Positions 1-7,220 are shown, numbered from the stretch's first letter. The stretch is DNA of 7,781 nt from Bacillota bacterium (GCA_029778935.1 JAKPBM010000431.1:1-7781), one strand, 5' to 3'. Made by a program: numbers and translations. Notes: a model not told the origin generated them from the letters alone.

Positions 1-69
1 TTGTCAGGCAAAATCCTCCGAAATCCCGTGGGAACAAGACGGTTTTGCCGTGTTTGCTTGGGAAAAGTA

Positions 70-104
70 TGTGGAAAAGTCGAAAACCAAGGGAGTTTTC
101 CACA
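70..104. promoter_or_regulatory. Inverted pair of DnaA-box-like 9-mers
   Basis: TGTGGAAAA at 70-78 and TTTTCCACA at 96-104 are exact reverse complements separated by 17 bp. TTTTCCACA differs by one base from the classical DnaA box TTATCCACA. The octamer GGAAAAGT occurs at 61-68 and again at 73-80. The pair could bind DnaA, or another dimeric regulator recognising the same inverted repeat. No AT-rich unwinding element or dnaA/dnaN gene is visible, so an origin cannot be claimed. Confidence 0.3.
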
Positions 105-243
105 GTTACGGCGGAAGCGTTTCCATGGGTTAGGAGTGTGACTTTCCGGCGCGGGATATTTTAGGGCAGCCGGACAACGCGGGGGCTGTGGGGTGGATAG
201 ACAGCCTGTCGTGTCGGAAAGTTCGCCGGGATTCCGGGGTAGG

Positions 244-279
244 AAAAAAAACTGCCGCACCGTGATCACGGTGCGGCAG
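244..279 (-). terminator. Strong intrinsic terminator, leftward
   Basis: Positions 252-279 are a perfect 28-bp palindrome (arms CTGCCGCACCGTGA at 252-265 and its complement at 266-279). Read on the minus strand it is followed directly by eight T residues (the A run at 244-251). This is the classic hairpin plus U-tract of Rho-independent termination for leftward transcription. No T-tract follows on the plus strand, so it is one-directional. It most likely ends the guaB transcript, about 315 nt beyond the guaB stop codon, or an RNA lying between the two. The hairpin has no unpaired loop bases in theory; in practice the central four or so would be open. Confidence 0.85.
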
Positions 280-384
280 GAAGAATATCCGGAACTATGC
301 GGTTGTCGCGAAGCGATTTGCGAAGCATGCGGTGAACGCTGTGCGGTTTATGACAGCGGGGCGTACGCCGGGCGGTTTGAAGAC

Positions 385-407
385 AAACGGTTTACGATAA
401 ACCGTTT
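385..407. repeat. Inverted repeat with 10-bp arms
   Basis: AAACGGTTTA (385-394) and TAAACCGTTT (398-407) are perfect complements around a 3-nt spacer CGA. It lies within the putative guaB 3' untranslated segment. Flanking T residues are present but short on both sides (TTTT on plus, TTTGTCTTC on minus), so at best it is a weak terminator. It could also be a processing or RNA-stability stem. Confidence 0.5.
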
Positions 408-476
408 TCATGGGTGCCGTTTACTTGCGGAACGCTTGCGACCGTGCGGCCTGCCCTGAGCGGTTTTCGACTGTCC

Positions 477-500
477 AGCCGCGCCGAAAATCCCGCGGCT
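477..500. repeat. GC-rich inverted repeat with 7-bp arms
   Basis: AGCCGCG (477-483) and CGCGGCT (494-500) form a stem around a 10-nt loop, about 95 nt downstream of the guaB stop on the minus strand. It overlaps a tandem duplication of GCGGCTAA at 495-510. Together with the stems at 385-407 and 252-279 it suggests a folded transcript. No RNA family is recognised. Confidence 0.4.
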
Positions 501-595
501 AAGCGGCTAACCAAATGCCGCTATCGCCGACACGGTTTGCGCGGAGCCGGCTGCCGCTGCGGGTCTTGCGGGCAAAGCGCTTGCGGCTTGGCCGT

Positions 596-2193
<1,598 letters not shown>

Positions 2194-2197
2194 GCAG

Positions 2198-2222
2198 GGA
2201 ACAAAACGCCCGATTTCCCGTC
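2198..2222 (+). promoter_or_regulatory. Candidate ECF-sigma promoter
   Basis: GGAAC (2198-2202) and CGTC (2219-2222) are separated by exactly 16 bp, matching the general ECF sigma pattern (GGAAC, 16-17 bp, then CGTC-like). Transcription would start near 2229, about 20 nt before the ATG at 2249. No housekeeping promoter is visible in this interval. ECF-type control of an anti-sigma gene is a familiar autoregulatory arrangement, but this host's own ECF consensus is unknown. Confidence 0.5.
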
Positions 2223-2248
2223 TGTACTCTCGCAAGGAAGTGATACCG

Positions 2249-2986
2249 ATGCTATCTCACGATAAACATTTAAACGAAGAAAAAATCGCCGCCTTTGTGG
2301 ACAACGCCCTGCCCCTTTCCGAACGGGAAGAGGCGGCCAAGCACCTGGCGGCTTGCGAACAGTGCGCCGCGCTGGCCAAAGCACTGTATAACGACCATTA
2401 CGCGCTGCAAAGGCTGCAAACGAAAGCGCCGGAAGGCTTTGCGGACAAGGTGATGGAAAAGCTGCAAACGGAAACGGTGCAGCCGTTCCCCAAACCCCGC
2501 CGCTGGCGGTTTGCCTATGGGGTGTACGCGGCGGCGGCCGCGCTGATGCTGGTGGTCGGCGTGTACTTCTGGCAAGGGCAGAAAAAAGCCGACGGCATGG
2601 AAGAAGCAAAATACGACATGCTGGCTTCCGCCGAGAGCGACAAGGGCCTGCTCTACGCCGGGGTTGACACCTACGACGACGCGGCGATGAAATCAAGCGA
2701 TTCGGCGGAGTATGCGACGCTGCCGCCGGAAGCGCTGTTTCCGGAGGCGGACGTGCTGCTCAAGATGGACGCGGCCGACTGGAACGCTTCCAGCCTGGCC
2801 AGAGAAGACCGGGCGGAGCTGATGCGCGTTCCTTCGGAGGCGGGCGGGTTTTTGGCGGCCTTCCCCATCAGCTATGAAGAGTACGAAGCGTTGCTGCCGA
2901 AGGCGGAATTGGTAAGAGAAACGGCGGACGCAGAAAAAAACGCGGAAGAACGCATGTATGTCCTTTTAGTGGAATATGATGAATAG
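2249..2986 (+). CDS. Zinc-finger anti-sigma-like membrane protein
   Basis: The 245-residue product looks like a single-pass anti-sigma factor of the zf-HC2/ZAS type. It has a cytoplasmic N-terminus with the zinc motif His32-x3-Cys36-x2-Cys39 (KHLAACEQC), a linker, one membrane segment at about 88-108 preceded by basic KPRRWR, and an acidic external domain of about 135 residues that has no cysteine. Such proteins hold an ECF sigma factor inactive at the membrane until a signal releases it. I chose the ATG at 2249 because AAGGAA ends 9 nt upstream; the in-frame GTG at 2240 directly abuts that site. No sigma gene adjoins: the left neighbour is divergent guaB and a terminator follows immediately. 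The outer domain is not one I recognise. The fold call is fairly sure, but the partner sigma factor is unknown. Confidence 0.75.
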   Translation: MLSHDKHLNEEKIAAFVDNALPLSEREEAAKHLAACEQCAALAKALYNDHYALQRLQTKAPEGFADKVMEKLQTETVQPFPKPRRWRFAYGVYAAAAALMLVVGVYFWQGQKKADGMEEAKYDMLASAESDKGLLYAGVDTYDDAAMKSSDSAEYATLPPEALFPEADVLLKMDAADWNASSLAREDRAELMRVPSEAGGFLAAFPISYEEYEALLPKAELVRETADAEKNAEERMYVLLVEYDE

Positions 2987-2990
2987 CAGG

Positions 2991-3028
2991 AAAGCGGGCA
3001 AGGATGTCACTCTTTGCCCGCTTTTTCT
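2991..3028 (+). terminator. Intrinsic terminator after anti-sigma-like gene
   Basis: AAAGCGGGCAA (2991-3001) pairs perfectly with TTGCCCGCTTT (3014-3024) around a 12-nt loop, and the T run continues to 3026. It begins 4 nt after the stop codon at 2986. It separates this gene from the downstream operon. Confidence 0.9.
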
Positions 3029-3059
3029 GTTGTATGGTTGGAAATCCATTTTCTTTTAC

Positions 3060-3088
3060 TTGAAAGTGCAGGCCGCCCATTGTATAAT
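3060..3088 (+). promoter_or_regulatory. Promoter of the DUF6062-nagA-hydrolase-radC unit
   Basis: TTGAAA (3060-3065) and TATAAT (3083-3088) are spaced 17 bp apart, one base from a perfect housekeeping promoter. The start would be near 3095, leaving a leader of about 43 nt that contains the inverted repeat at 3103-3121. Confidence 0.8.
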
Positions 3089-3102
3089 AGAATACAATAA
3101 TA

Positions 3103-3121
3103 TTTTCGCCTGGCGCGAAAA
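3103..3121. repeat. Inverted repeat in operon leader
   Basis: TTTTCGC (3103-3109) and GCGAAAA (3115-3121) are perfect 7-bp arms with a 5-nt spacer. It lies just downstream of the predicted start site and about 16 nt before the ATG at 3138. It could be a repressor operator or a leader stem that affects translation. Confidence 0.45.
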
Positions 3122-3137
3122 GTAGGCGGGGTAGGTA

Positions 3138-3836
3138 ATGAGGGAACAAAACTACACGATTCCGATTAACGAGAGCTTTGAGCTGAAAACGGGCTGCCCC
3201 CTTTGCCGCCTGTACGATAAAACAAAGGAGAAAGTTCTGGATTACATCACCGGCGCGGCCATGATGGAGCCGGACGTGCGCATCGAAACCAACAAGCAGG
3301 GCTTCTGCCACCAGCACTTTTCCGATATGCTCAAGCGGAAAAACCGGCTGAGCGTCGCTTTAATGCTGGAAAGCCACATGGACGAGGTGGAAAAGGTCTG
3401 CTTTGACAATACGAAAGGCTTTCTAGGCCGTATGTACGACCCGGCCAAGGCGACGGAAGCCTTAAAAAAGGTGGACGCTTCCTGCTTTGTCTGCAACCGC
3501 ATCGACGAGTACATGGGCCATTACTATTCGAACATCGTCCACATGTGGAAGACCGAGCCGGACTTCCAGCGCCTGTTTGCCGAGCAGGAAGCCTTCTGCA
3601 TCCCCCATTTGGTCCGGATGCTGGAGCAGGCGAGAAAGTCCCTTTCCAAAAAGGAGCTGCCGGATTTCACCCAGACGGCCATGAACATCGCGAGAAAGCG
3701 GCACCAGGCCCTGCGGGAAGACCTGGCGAAATTCACCCGAAGCTACGACTACCGCTTTGCCGAGGAGGGCAAGGCGGAAAACGTGAAGAATTCCGTGGAA
3801 AATGTGATTGCGTACCTGGCCGCCTTCGGCCGGTAG
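3138..3836 (+). CDS. DUF6062-like protein with two CxxC...CxxH modules
   Basis: The 232-residue protein resembles the DUF6062 family, whose function is not known to me. It has no signal peptide or membrane segment, so it is probably cytoplasmic. Two similar modules are visible: Cys20-x2-Cys23 ... Phe56-Cys57-x2-His60 and Cys116-x2-Cys119 ... Phe153-Cys154-x2-His157. The gaps inside the modules are 33 and 34 residues, and each ends in a similar stretch (GFCHQHFSDML and AFCIPHLVRML). This suggests an internal duplication with each half binding a metal ion, probably zinc. The C-terminal part is rich in Lys, Glu and Arg and predicted helical. The start ATG at 3138 follows GGGGTAGG. It is the first gene of the unit and ends 13 nt before nagA. 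The family call is from memory of the sequence pattern; the metal-site reading is inference. Confidence 0.7.
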   Translation: MREQNYTIPINESFELKTGCPLCRLYDKTKEKVLDYITGAAMMEPDVRIETNKQGFCHQHFSDMLKRKNRLSVALMLESHMDEVEKVCFDNTKGFLGRMYDPAKATEALKKVDASCFVCNRIDEYMGHYYSNIVHMWKTEPDFQRLFAEQEAFCIPHLVRMLEQARKSLSKKELPDFTQTAMNIARKRHQALREDLAKFTRSYDYRFAEEGKAENVKNSVENVIAYLAAFGR

Positions 3837-3849
3837 AAAGGAGCGCGTT

Positions 3850-5034
3850 ATGCCAAGGACATTCATCTACAACGGACGCGTTATCACGCCCTGGAGAGTA
3901 TTGCAAAACGGCCACGTTTTGATGGAGGACGGCGTCATCACCGCCGTCGGCGCGGGCAATGCGGAAATCCCCGAAGGGGCCGTCGGCATCGATGCCAAGG
4001 GAAATTACGTAGCGCCCGGCTTTGTCGACATCCACACCCACGGCGGCGGGGGATTTGACTTTATGGACGGCGACGCGGAGTCCATTCTCGGCGCCGCCAG
4101 AGCGCACCTTCTGTTCGGCACGACCACCATCGTGCCCACCACCGTTTCCGCCGACAACAACAAGCTCTGGCCTGTGTTTGAAGCCTACCGCAAGGCCAAA
4201 GCCACCAAACATGACGGCGCCGACCTGGGCGGCCTCCATCTGGAAGGCCCCTATTTCAACATCGAGCAGAAAGGCGCCATGGACCCCAAATTCGTAAGAA
4301 ACCCCGACGAAAAGGAAATCGAGGAAATCCTCTCCCGCTCCGACGACATCGTACGGTGGAGCGTGGCGCCGGAACTGCCGGGCGCTTTGGAAATGGCGCG
4401 AAAGCTGCGCAAGCTGGGCATCATCCCATCCCTGGGCCACACCATGGCCGTGTACGACCAGGTGCTGGAGGCCTTTGAAAACGGCTTTACCCTCTGCACC
4501 CACCTGTACTCTGCCATGGCCGGCGTCAGAAGGATTAACGCCTTCCGCCATGCCGGCCCTGTGGAAGCGGCCTTCCTCATCGACGAGATGGACGTGGAGA
4601 TCATCGCCGACGGCGTGCACCTGCCCCAGGCGCTTTTGAAGCTGATTATGCAAAACAAAGGCCCCGACCGGGTGGCGCTGGTCACCGACTCCATGCGTGC
4701 CGCCGGCCAGGAAAGCGGCACGAGCATTTTAGGCGCCAAGGACATCGGCCTGCCGGTCATTATCGAAGACGGGGTCGCCAAACTGGCCGACAGAAGCGCC
4801 TTTGCTGGCAGCATCGCCACCACCGACCGGCTGATCCGCGTCATGCGGGACAAGGCCGGCGTAACGCTGGCCGACGCGGTGCGCATGATGTCCACCACCC
4901 CGGCCCGCATCATGGGCTATTCCGACCGGGGCCGCATTGCGCCGGACTTTAGGGCCGACATCGTCATCTTCGATGAGGACATCAAGATGCAGAAAGTCTT
5001 TGTAGCAGGAGAGCTCCGGTACGAAAAAGCGTAG
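3850..5034 (+). CDS. nagA: N-acetylglucosamine-6-phosphate deacetylase
   Basis: NagA removes the acetyl group from GlcNAc-6-phosphate to give glucosamine-6-phosphate, linking amino-sugar and cell-wall recycling to glycolysis. The 394-residue length is typical. Amidohydrolase landmarks appear in order: His62-x-His64 (VDIHTHGGGG), metal ligand Glu132 (LEGPYFN), His197 (SLGHT), His218 (THLYSAM), substrate-region His257 (DGVH) and catalytic Asp280 (VTDSM). An odd point is that the loop after Glu132 reads KGAMDP, with Met144 where E. coli NagA has a substrate-contacting His; B. subtilis has Gln there. I chose the ATG at 3850, 6 nt after AAAGGAG; the longer frame from 3808 overlaps the upstream gene and lacks such a site. 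No nagB is present in the window. A related sugar-phosphate deacetylase with shifted substrate remains possible. Confidence 0.88.
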   Translation: MPRTFIYNGRVITPWRVLQNGHVLMEDGVITAVGAGNAEIPEGAVGIDAKGNYVAPGFVDIHTHGGGGFDFMDGDAESILGAARAHLLFGTTTIVPTTVSADNNKLWPVFEAYRKAKATKHDGADLGGLHLEGPYFNIEQKGAMDPKFVRNPDEKEIEEILSRSDDIVRWSVAPELPGALEMARKLRKLGIIPSLGHTMAVYDQVLEAFENGFTLCTHLYSAMAGVRRINAFRHAGPVEAAFLIDEMDVEIIADGVHLPQALLKLIMQNKGPDRVALVTDSMRAAGQESGTSILGAKDIGLPVIIEDGVAKLADRSAFAGSIATTDRLIRVMRDKAGVTLADAVRMMSTTPARIMGYSDRGRIAPDFRADIVIFDEDIKMQKVFVAGELRYEKA

Positions 5035-5046
5035 GGAGAGGGTTGT

Positions 5047-6288
5047 ATGCTGCCGTATTACCGCCCCTTAAGCGACCTGGAAAAGGCCTTCGTGGAGGCC
5101 TTGGAAGAAATGCCCGTAATCGACGGGCACGAGCACCTTCCTTTGGAATCGGAGCGTATCCGGCAGAAGGTGGACGCGTTTACCCTGTTTTCCCACTACT
5201 GCCAGTGGGACTTGTGGTCGGCGGGGCTCCACTGGGACCTTCGCGGCCCCATCCTCTGGGGCGACCGGGATTTGGACTGGAAGTGGAAGGAGTTCGCCCC
5301 CTACTACGGGCAGATGAAGCACACCTGCTACGCCCGCGCCGCCCACATCGCCCTGGAACACTTCTACGGCGAAAAGGAGCTGACGGCGGACAACGTGGCG
5401 GCGGTCACCGAGCGCATGCAGCAAAACAACACGCCGGGGCTGTACGACCGGGTGTTGCGCAAAGAGTGCAAAATCGAGACCACATTAAACTGCGACAGCC
5501 CCCTAAATGAACGGCAGGGCGGGTTGATTACGCCTCTGGCCAGGCACCCGGGGGATGTTTGGGACTGGGAGACCCTTTCCAAAGGCTTCGCCGGCCCAAA
5601 CGGCGAACCGCCCCAATCCTTTGACGACGTGCTGGACGCCTGCAAGCGCCGGGCGGAAACGGCCAAAGCCCTGGGCCTGCCGGCCGTCAAGTTCATGCCC
5701 CTGTATTACCGCGGCTACACGCTGGAGGAAGCGAAAGAGTGCTTTGCTCAGATGAAGGCAAACCCTCAAAAGCGCTTTCCGCGCACCAACCCCGTCACGG
5801 AGTACGCCTTCCGCAAGGCGATGGAATATACCCACGAAGCGGGGCTTGTCTGCTCGGTACATACGGGGTACTGGAACGACTACAAGGAGTTGTCGCCGGA
5901 AAACCTGGTGCCTATCATCCGGGAAAACTGGGACATGAAAATCGACGTGTTCCATTTAGGCTACCCCTACGTGCGGGAGGCCATCATGCTCGGCAAGGTC
6001 TGGCCCAACGTGCGGCTGAATCTCTGCTGGACGTATCTGATTTCCCAGAAGTTTGCCATGGAAGCTTTGGATGAGCTGCTGGAGATGGTGCCCGTCAACA
6101 AGATTTTCGCTTTCGGCGGCGACTACTACGTGGTGGAGAAAGTCTTCGGCCATCTGGTCATGGCCCGGGAGACGATTGCCAAAGTGCTGGCCAAAAAGGT
6201 GTCCGAAGGCGTGTTCTCCTTTGACAGGGGGTTGGAAATTGCCCGGATGATGCTCTATTCCAACATCAAGGCGTTTTACGGGCTGTAG
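5047..6288 (+). CDS. Amidohydrolase_2-type metal-dependent hydrolase
   Basis: The 413-residue protein appears to be a TIM-barrel metal hydrolase of the amidohydrolase_2 group. Candidate metal or catalytic residues are His28-x-His30 (VIDGHEHL), His272 (CSVHTGYW), His303 (VFHLGYPY) and Asp359 (FGGDYY). The last motif stands where relatives usually have a GSD-type sequence. The end, with SNIKAFYGL, resembles the usual NARRLYGL-like ending. The region from about 55 to 82 is unusually rich in tryptophan (WDLWSAGLHWDL, WKWKEF). No signal peptide is seen. The start ATG at 5047 follows AGGGAGAGGG, 12 nt after the nagA stop, so translation with nagA is likely linked. The substrate is unknown. The position beside nagA suggests a sugar or amino-sugar derivative. 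The distant alternative of a uronate-isomerase-like activity in the same superfamily cannot be excluded. Confidence 0.75.
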   Translation: MLPYYRPLSDLEKAFVEALEEMPVIDGHEHLPLESERIRQKVDAFTLFSHYCQWDLWSAGLHWDLRGPILWGDRDLDWKWKEFAPYYGQMKHTCYARAAHIALEHFYGEKELTADNVAAVTERMQQNNTPGLYDRVLRKECKIETTLNCDSPLNERQGGLITPLARHPGDVWDWETLSKGFAGPNGEPPQSFDDVLDACKRRAETAKALGLPAVKFMPLYYRGYTLEEAKECFAQMKANPQKRFPRTNPVTEYAFRKAMEYTHEAGLVCSVHTGYWNDYKELSPENLVPIIRENWDMKIDVFHLGYPYVREAIMLGKVWPNVRLNLCWTYLISQKFAMEALDELLEMVPVNKIFAFGGDYYVVEKVFGHLVMARETIAKVLAKKVSEGVFSFDRGLEIARMMLYSNIKAFYGL

Positions 6289-6319
6289 CCTTTGCCTTTC
6301 CGGGTAAGGGAGGTTTTGT

Positions 6320-7033
6320 ATGGCGGAGAAGGAAAACTTGCATGCCGGCCACAGGCAGCGGGTGAAAAATCGAATCCGGCGCTCGGGGCTGGACGACATG
6401 GAAGACCATCAGGTGCTGGAAGCCCTCCTGTTTTTCGCCTTGCCCCGGGTTGACACCAACGAAATCGCCCACCGCCTGCTGCAGCGGTTCCGGACGCTTT
6501 CGGCCGTCTTTGAGGCCTCTCCGGAAGAGCTGAAGGAGGTGCAGGGGGTCGGCGACAATGCGGCGCTGCTTTTGAACATGATTCCCGGCCTCACGCGGCG
6601 GTATCTTCTGTCCAAGGTGGTGCCTCACGCCAGGCTCACCGACACGGAAGCGGTCGGAAACCTTTTAAAACCCTATTTTATCGGCAAAACGGAAGAGCAC
6701 GTGTACCTTCTGGGCCTGGATGCCAAAAGGGTGCCGATTGCCTGTGAATTAATACACAAAGGCAGTATAAACGCCGCGCAGGTAAGTATTTCCAAAATTG
6801 TTTCGGAAGCGCTGCGCATGAAGGCGTCGGCGGTGATACTTGCACATAACCATCCGGGCGGAAGTGCAATTCCATCCGACGAGGACGTGCGGACCACGCT
6901 GAAGGTGCGGGACGCGCTGAAAGCCGTAAATATTGCGCTTTTGGACCATATTGTCGTCGGCGACCCGATTGACACATCAGATTTGTCTGGAGAATTTGTC
7001 TCCCTGGCCGACAGCGGCCTTTTGATGCGGTAA
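6320..7033 (+). CDS. radC: RadC-like JAMM/MPN domain protein
   Basis: The 237-residue protein has the two-part RadC layout. The N-terminal region (about 10-95) is helix-hairpin-helix-like, with the run EVQGVGDNAALLL. The C-terminal JAB/MPN domain carries a complete metal site motif His176-x-His178-Pro-Gly...Pro185-Ser186-x2-Asp189 (LAHNHPGGSAIPSDED). RadC was once linked to DNA repair, but its actual biochemical role is unclear; related domains occur near DNA-processing and mobile-element genes. The start ATG at 6320 is supported by AAGGGAGG 6 nt upstream. It lies 31 nt after the hydrolase with no terminator between, so it is probably the last gene of the unit. Its N-terminus, beginning with HRQRVKNRI, follows a variant I associate with Bacillota. 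No mobile-element genes adjoin it here. Confidence 0.9.
   Translation: MAEKENLHAGHRQRVKNRIRRSGLDDMEDHQVLEALLFFALPRVDTNEIAHRLLQRFRTLSAVFEASPEELKEVQGVGDNAALLLNMIPGLTRRYLLSKVVPHARLTDTEAVGNLLKPYFIGKTEEHVYLLGLDAKRVPIACELIHKGSINAAQVSISKIVSEALRMKASAVILAHNHPGGSAIPSDEDVRTTLKVRDALKAVNIALLDHIVVGDPIDTSDLSGEFVSLADSGLLMR
7006..7023 (+). terminator. Weak terminator-like hairpin inside radC 3' end
   Basis: GGCCG (7006-7010) and CGGCC (7015-7019) form a 5-bp stem with loop ACAG, followed by TTTT (7020-7023), all within the last codons of radC. The stem and U-tract are short, so termination would be partial at best. No better terminator is visible between 7034 and the next promoter at 7164; a CAAATA/TATTTG pair at 7049-7065 is weaker still. 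Confidence 0.3.
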
Positions 7034-7113
7034 GATTTTTATTTACTGCAAATAGTTATTATTTGAATCCCGTATGCAAATTCCTGTATATTTTTAGTGA
7101 AAAAACCCGAAAG

Positions 7114-7156
7114 GTTCTGCGAAATATGCAACAGTTTAAATGTGAAATTGCAGAAC
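7114..7156. repeat. Inverted repeat upstream of lipoprotein promoter
   Basis: GTTCTGC (7114-7120) and GCAGAAC (7150-7156) are perfect 7-bp arms 29 bp apart, ending 7 bp before the -35 hexamer. A second pair, TGCAA (7127-7131) and TTGCA (7148-7152), nests inside and overlaps the right arm. The core GCAGAA recurs at 7216-7221 in the leader. The arrangement would suit a regulator binding on both sides of the promoter. Confidence 0.4.
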
Positions 7157-7163
7157 GGGAGGG

Positions 7164-7191
7164 TTGACAAACGGAAATAAAAGATTATAAT
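7164..7191 (+). promoter_or_regulatory. Promoter of the solute-binding lipoprotein gene
   Basis: TTGACA (7164-7169) and TATAAT (7186-7191) are perfect housekeeping hexamers with a 16-bp spacer. The start is expected near 7198, giving a leader of about 46 nt before the ATG at 7244. The promoter should be strong. Confidence 0.88.
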
Positions 7192-7220
7192 GATAACATT
7201 ATCCTGCAAACATCTGCAGA
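7192..7220. promoter_or_regulatory. Palindromes at the transcription start
   Basis: GATAA (7192-7196) and TTATC (7199-7203) form a palindrome directly after the -10 hexamer, across the predicted start site. CTGCA (7204-7208) and TGCAG (7215-7219) form an adjacent inverted repeat, overlapping the 8-bp palindrome TCTGCAGA at 7213-7220. Either could be an operator where a bound repressor would block initiation. No specific regulator is recognised. Confidence 0.35.

Larger units (their letters stand above)
1..595. other. Gene-free region left of guaB
   Basis: I see no convincing coding region here. Short open frames exist on both strands, but none combines a ribosome binding site, plausible protein composition and a sensible position. 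The stretch contains an inverted pair of DnaA-box-like 9-mers (70-104), a GGCTGT/ACAGCC inverted repeat (184-206), a strong leftward terminator (244-279), a 10-bp-arm inverted repeat (385-407), a 7-bp-arm inverted repeat (477-500) and a tandem duplication of GCGGCTAA (495-510). The part from 280 to 595 lies between the guaB stop codon and the leftward terminator. It could therefore be a long guaB 3' UTR or a separate structured RNA. A weak purine-rich site (GGAGG on the minus strand, 15-19) might belong to a leftward gene that starts at or beyond the left edge. Confidence 0.6.

Noticed and set aside
1..143. Open frames entering from the left edge on the plus strand, up to about 47 codons
   Set aside because: None of the three frames shows a recognisable protein end, and two pass through the DnaA-box-like repeats. 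A gene tail cannot be ruled out but is not supported.
295..411. 38-codon minus-strand frame starting MKTVYRKPFVF and ending just before the leftward terminator
   Set aside because: The position before the terminator is tempting, but no Shine-Dalgarno sequence precedes the ATG, and its first codons are the inverted repeat at 385-407.
193..459. 88-codon plus-strand open frame with six cysteines
   Set aside because: It starts with GTG without a convincing ribosome binding site, runs straight through the perfect terminator palindrome at 252-279, and its composition looks like a chance GC-rich frame.
499..540. Minus-strand stretch reading ANRVGDSGIWLAA-stop, similar to a tmRNA tag
   Set aside because: A tmRNA should also show the tRNA-like ends (a GGATTCGACGGG-like 5' part and a T-loop near the 3' end). 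Neither is present on the minus strand between guaB and the terminator, so the likeness is probably chance.
2240..2248. GTG start at 2240 for the anti-sigma-like gene
   Set aside because: The Shine-Dalgarno AAGGAA ends directly next to the GTG, leaving no spacing, whereas the ATG at 2249 has 9 nt.
3808..3849. Earlier in-frame ATG for nagA at 3808
   Set aside because: It overlaps the end of the upstream gene and has no ribosome binding site, while the ATG at 3850 follows AAAGGAG by 6 nt.
3733..4653. 306-codon minus-strand frame opposite DUF6062 and nagA
   Set aside because: It spans two genes and their ribosome binding site and has a His-, Gly- and Val-rich chance composition typical of antisense shadows.
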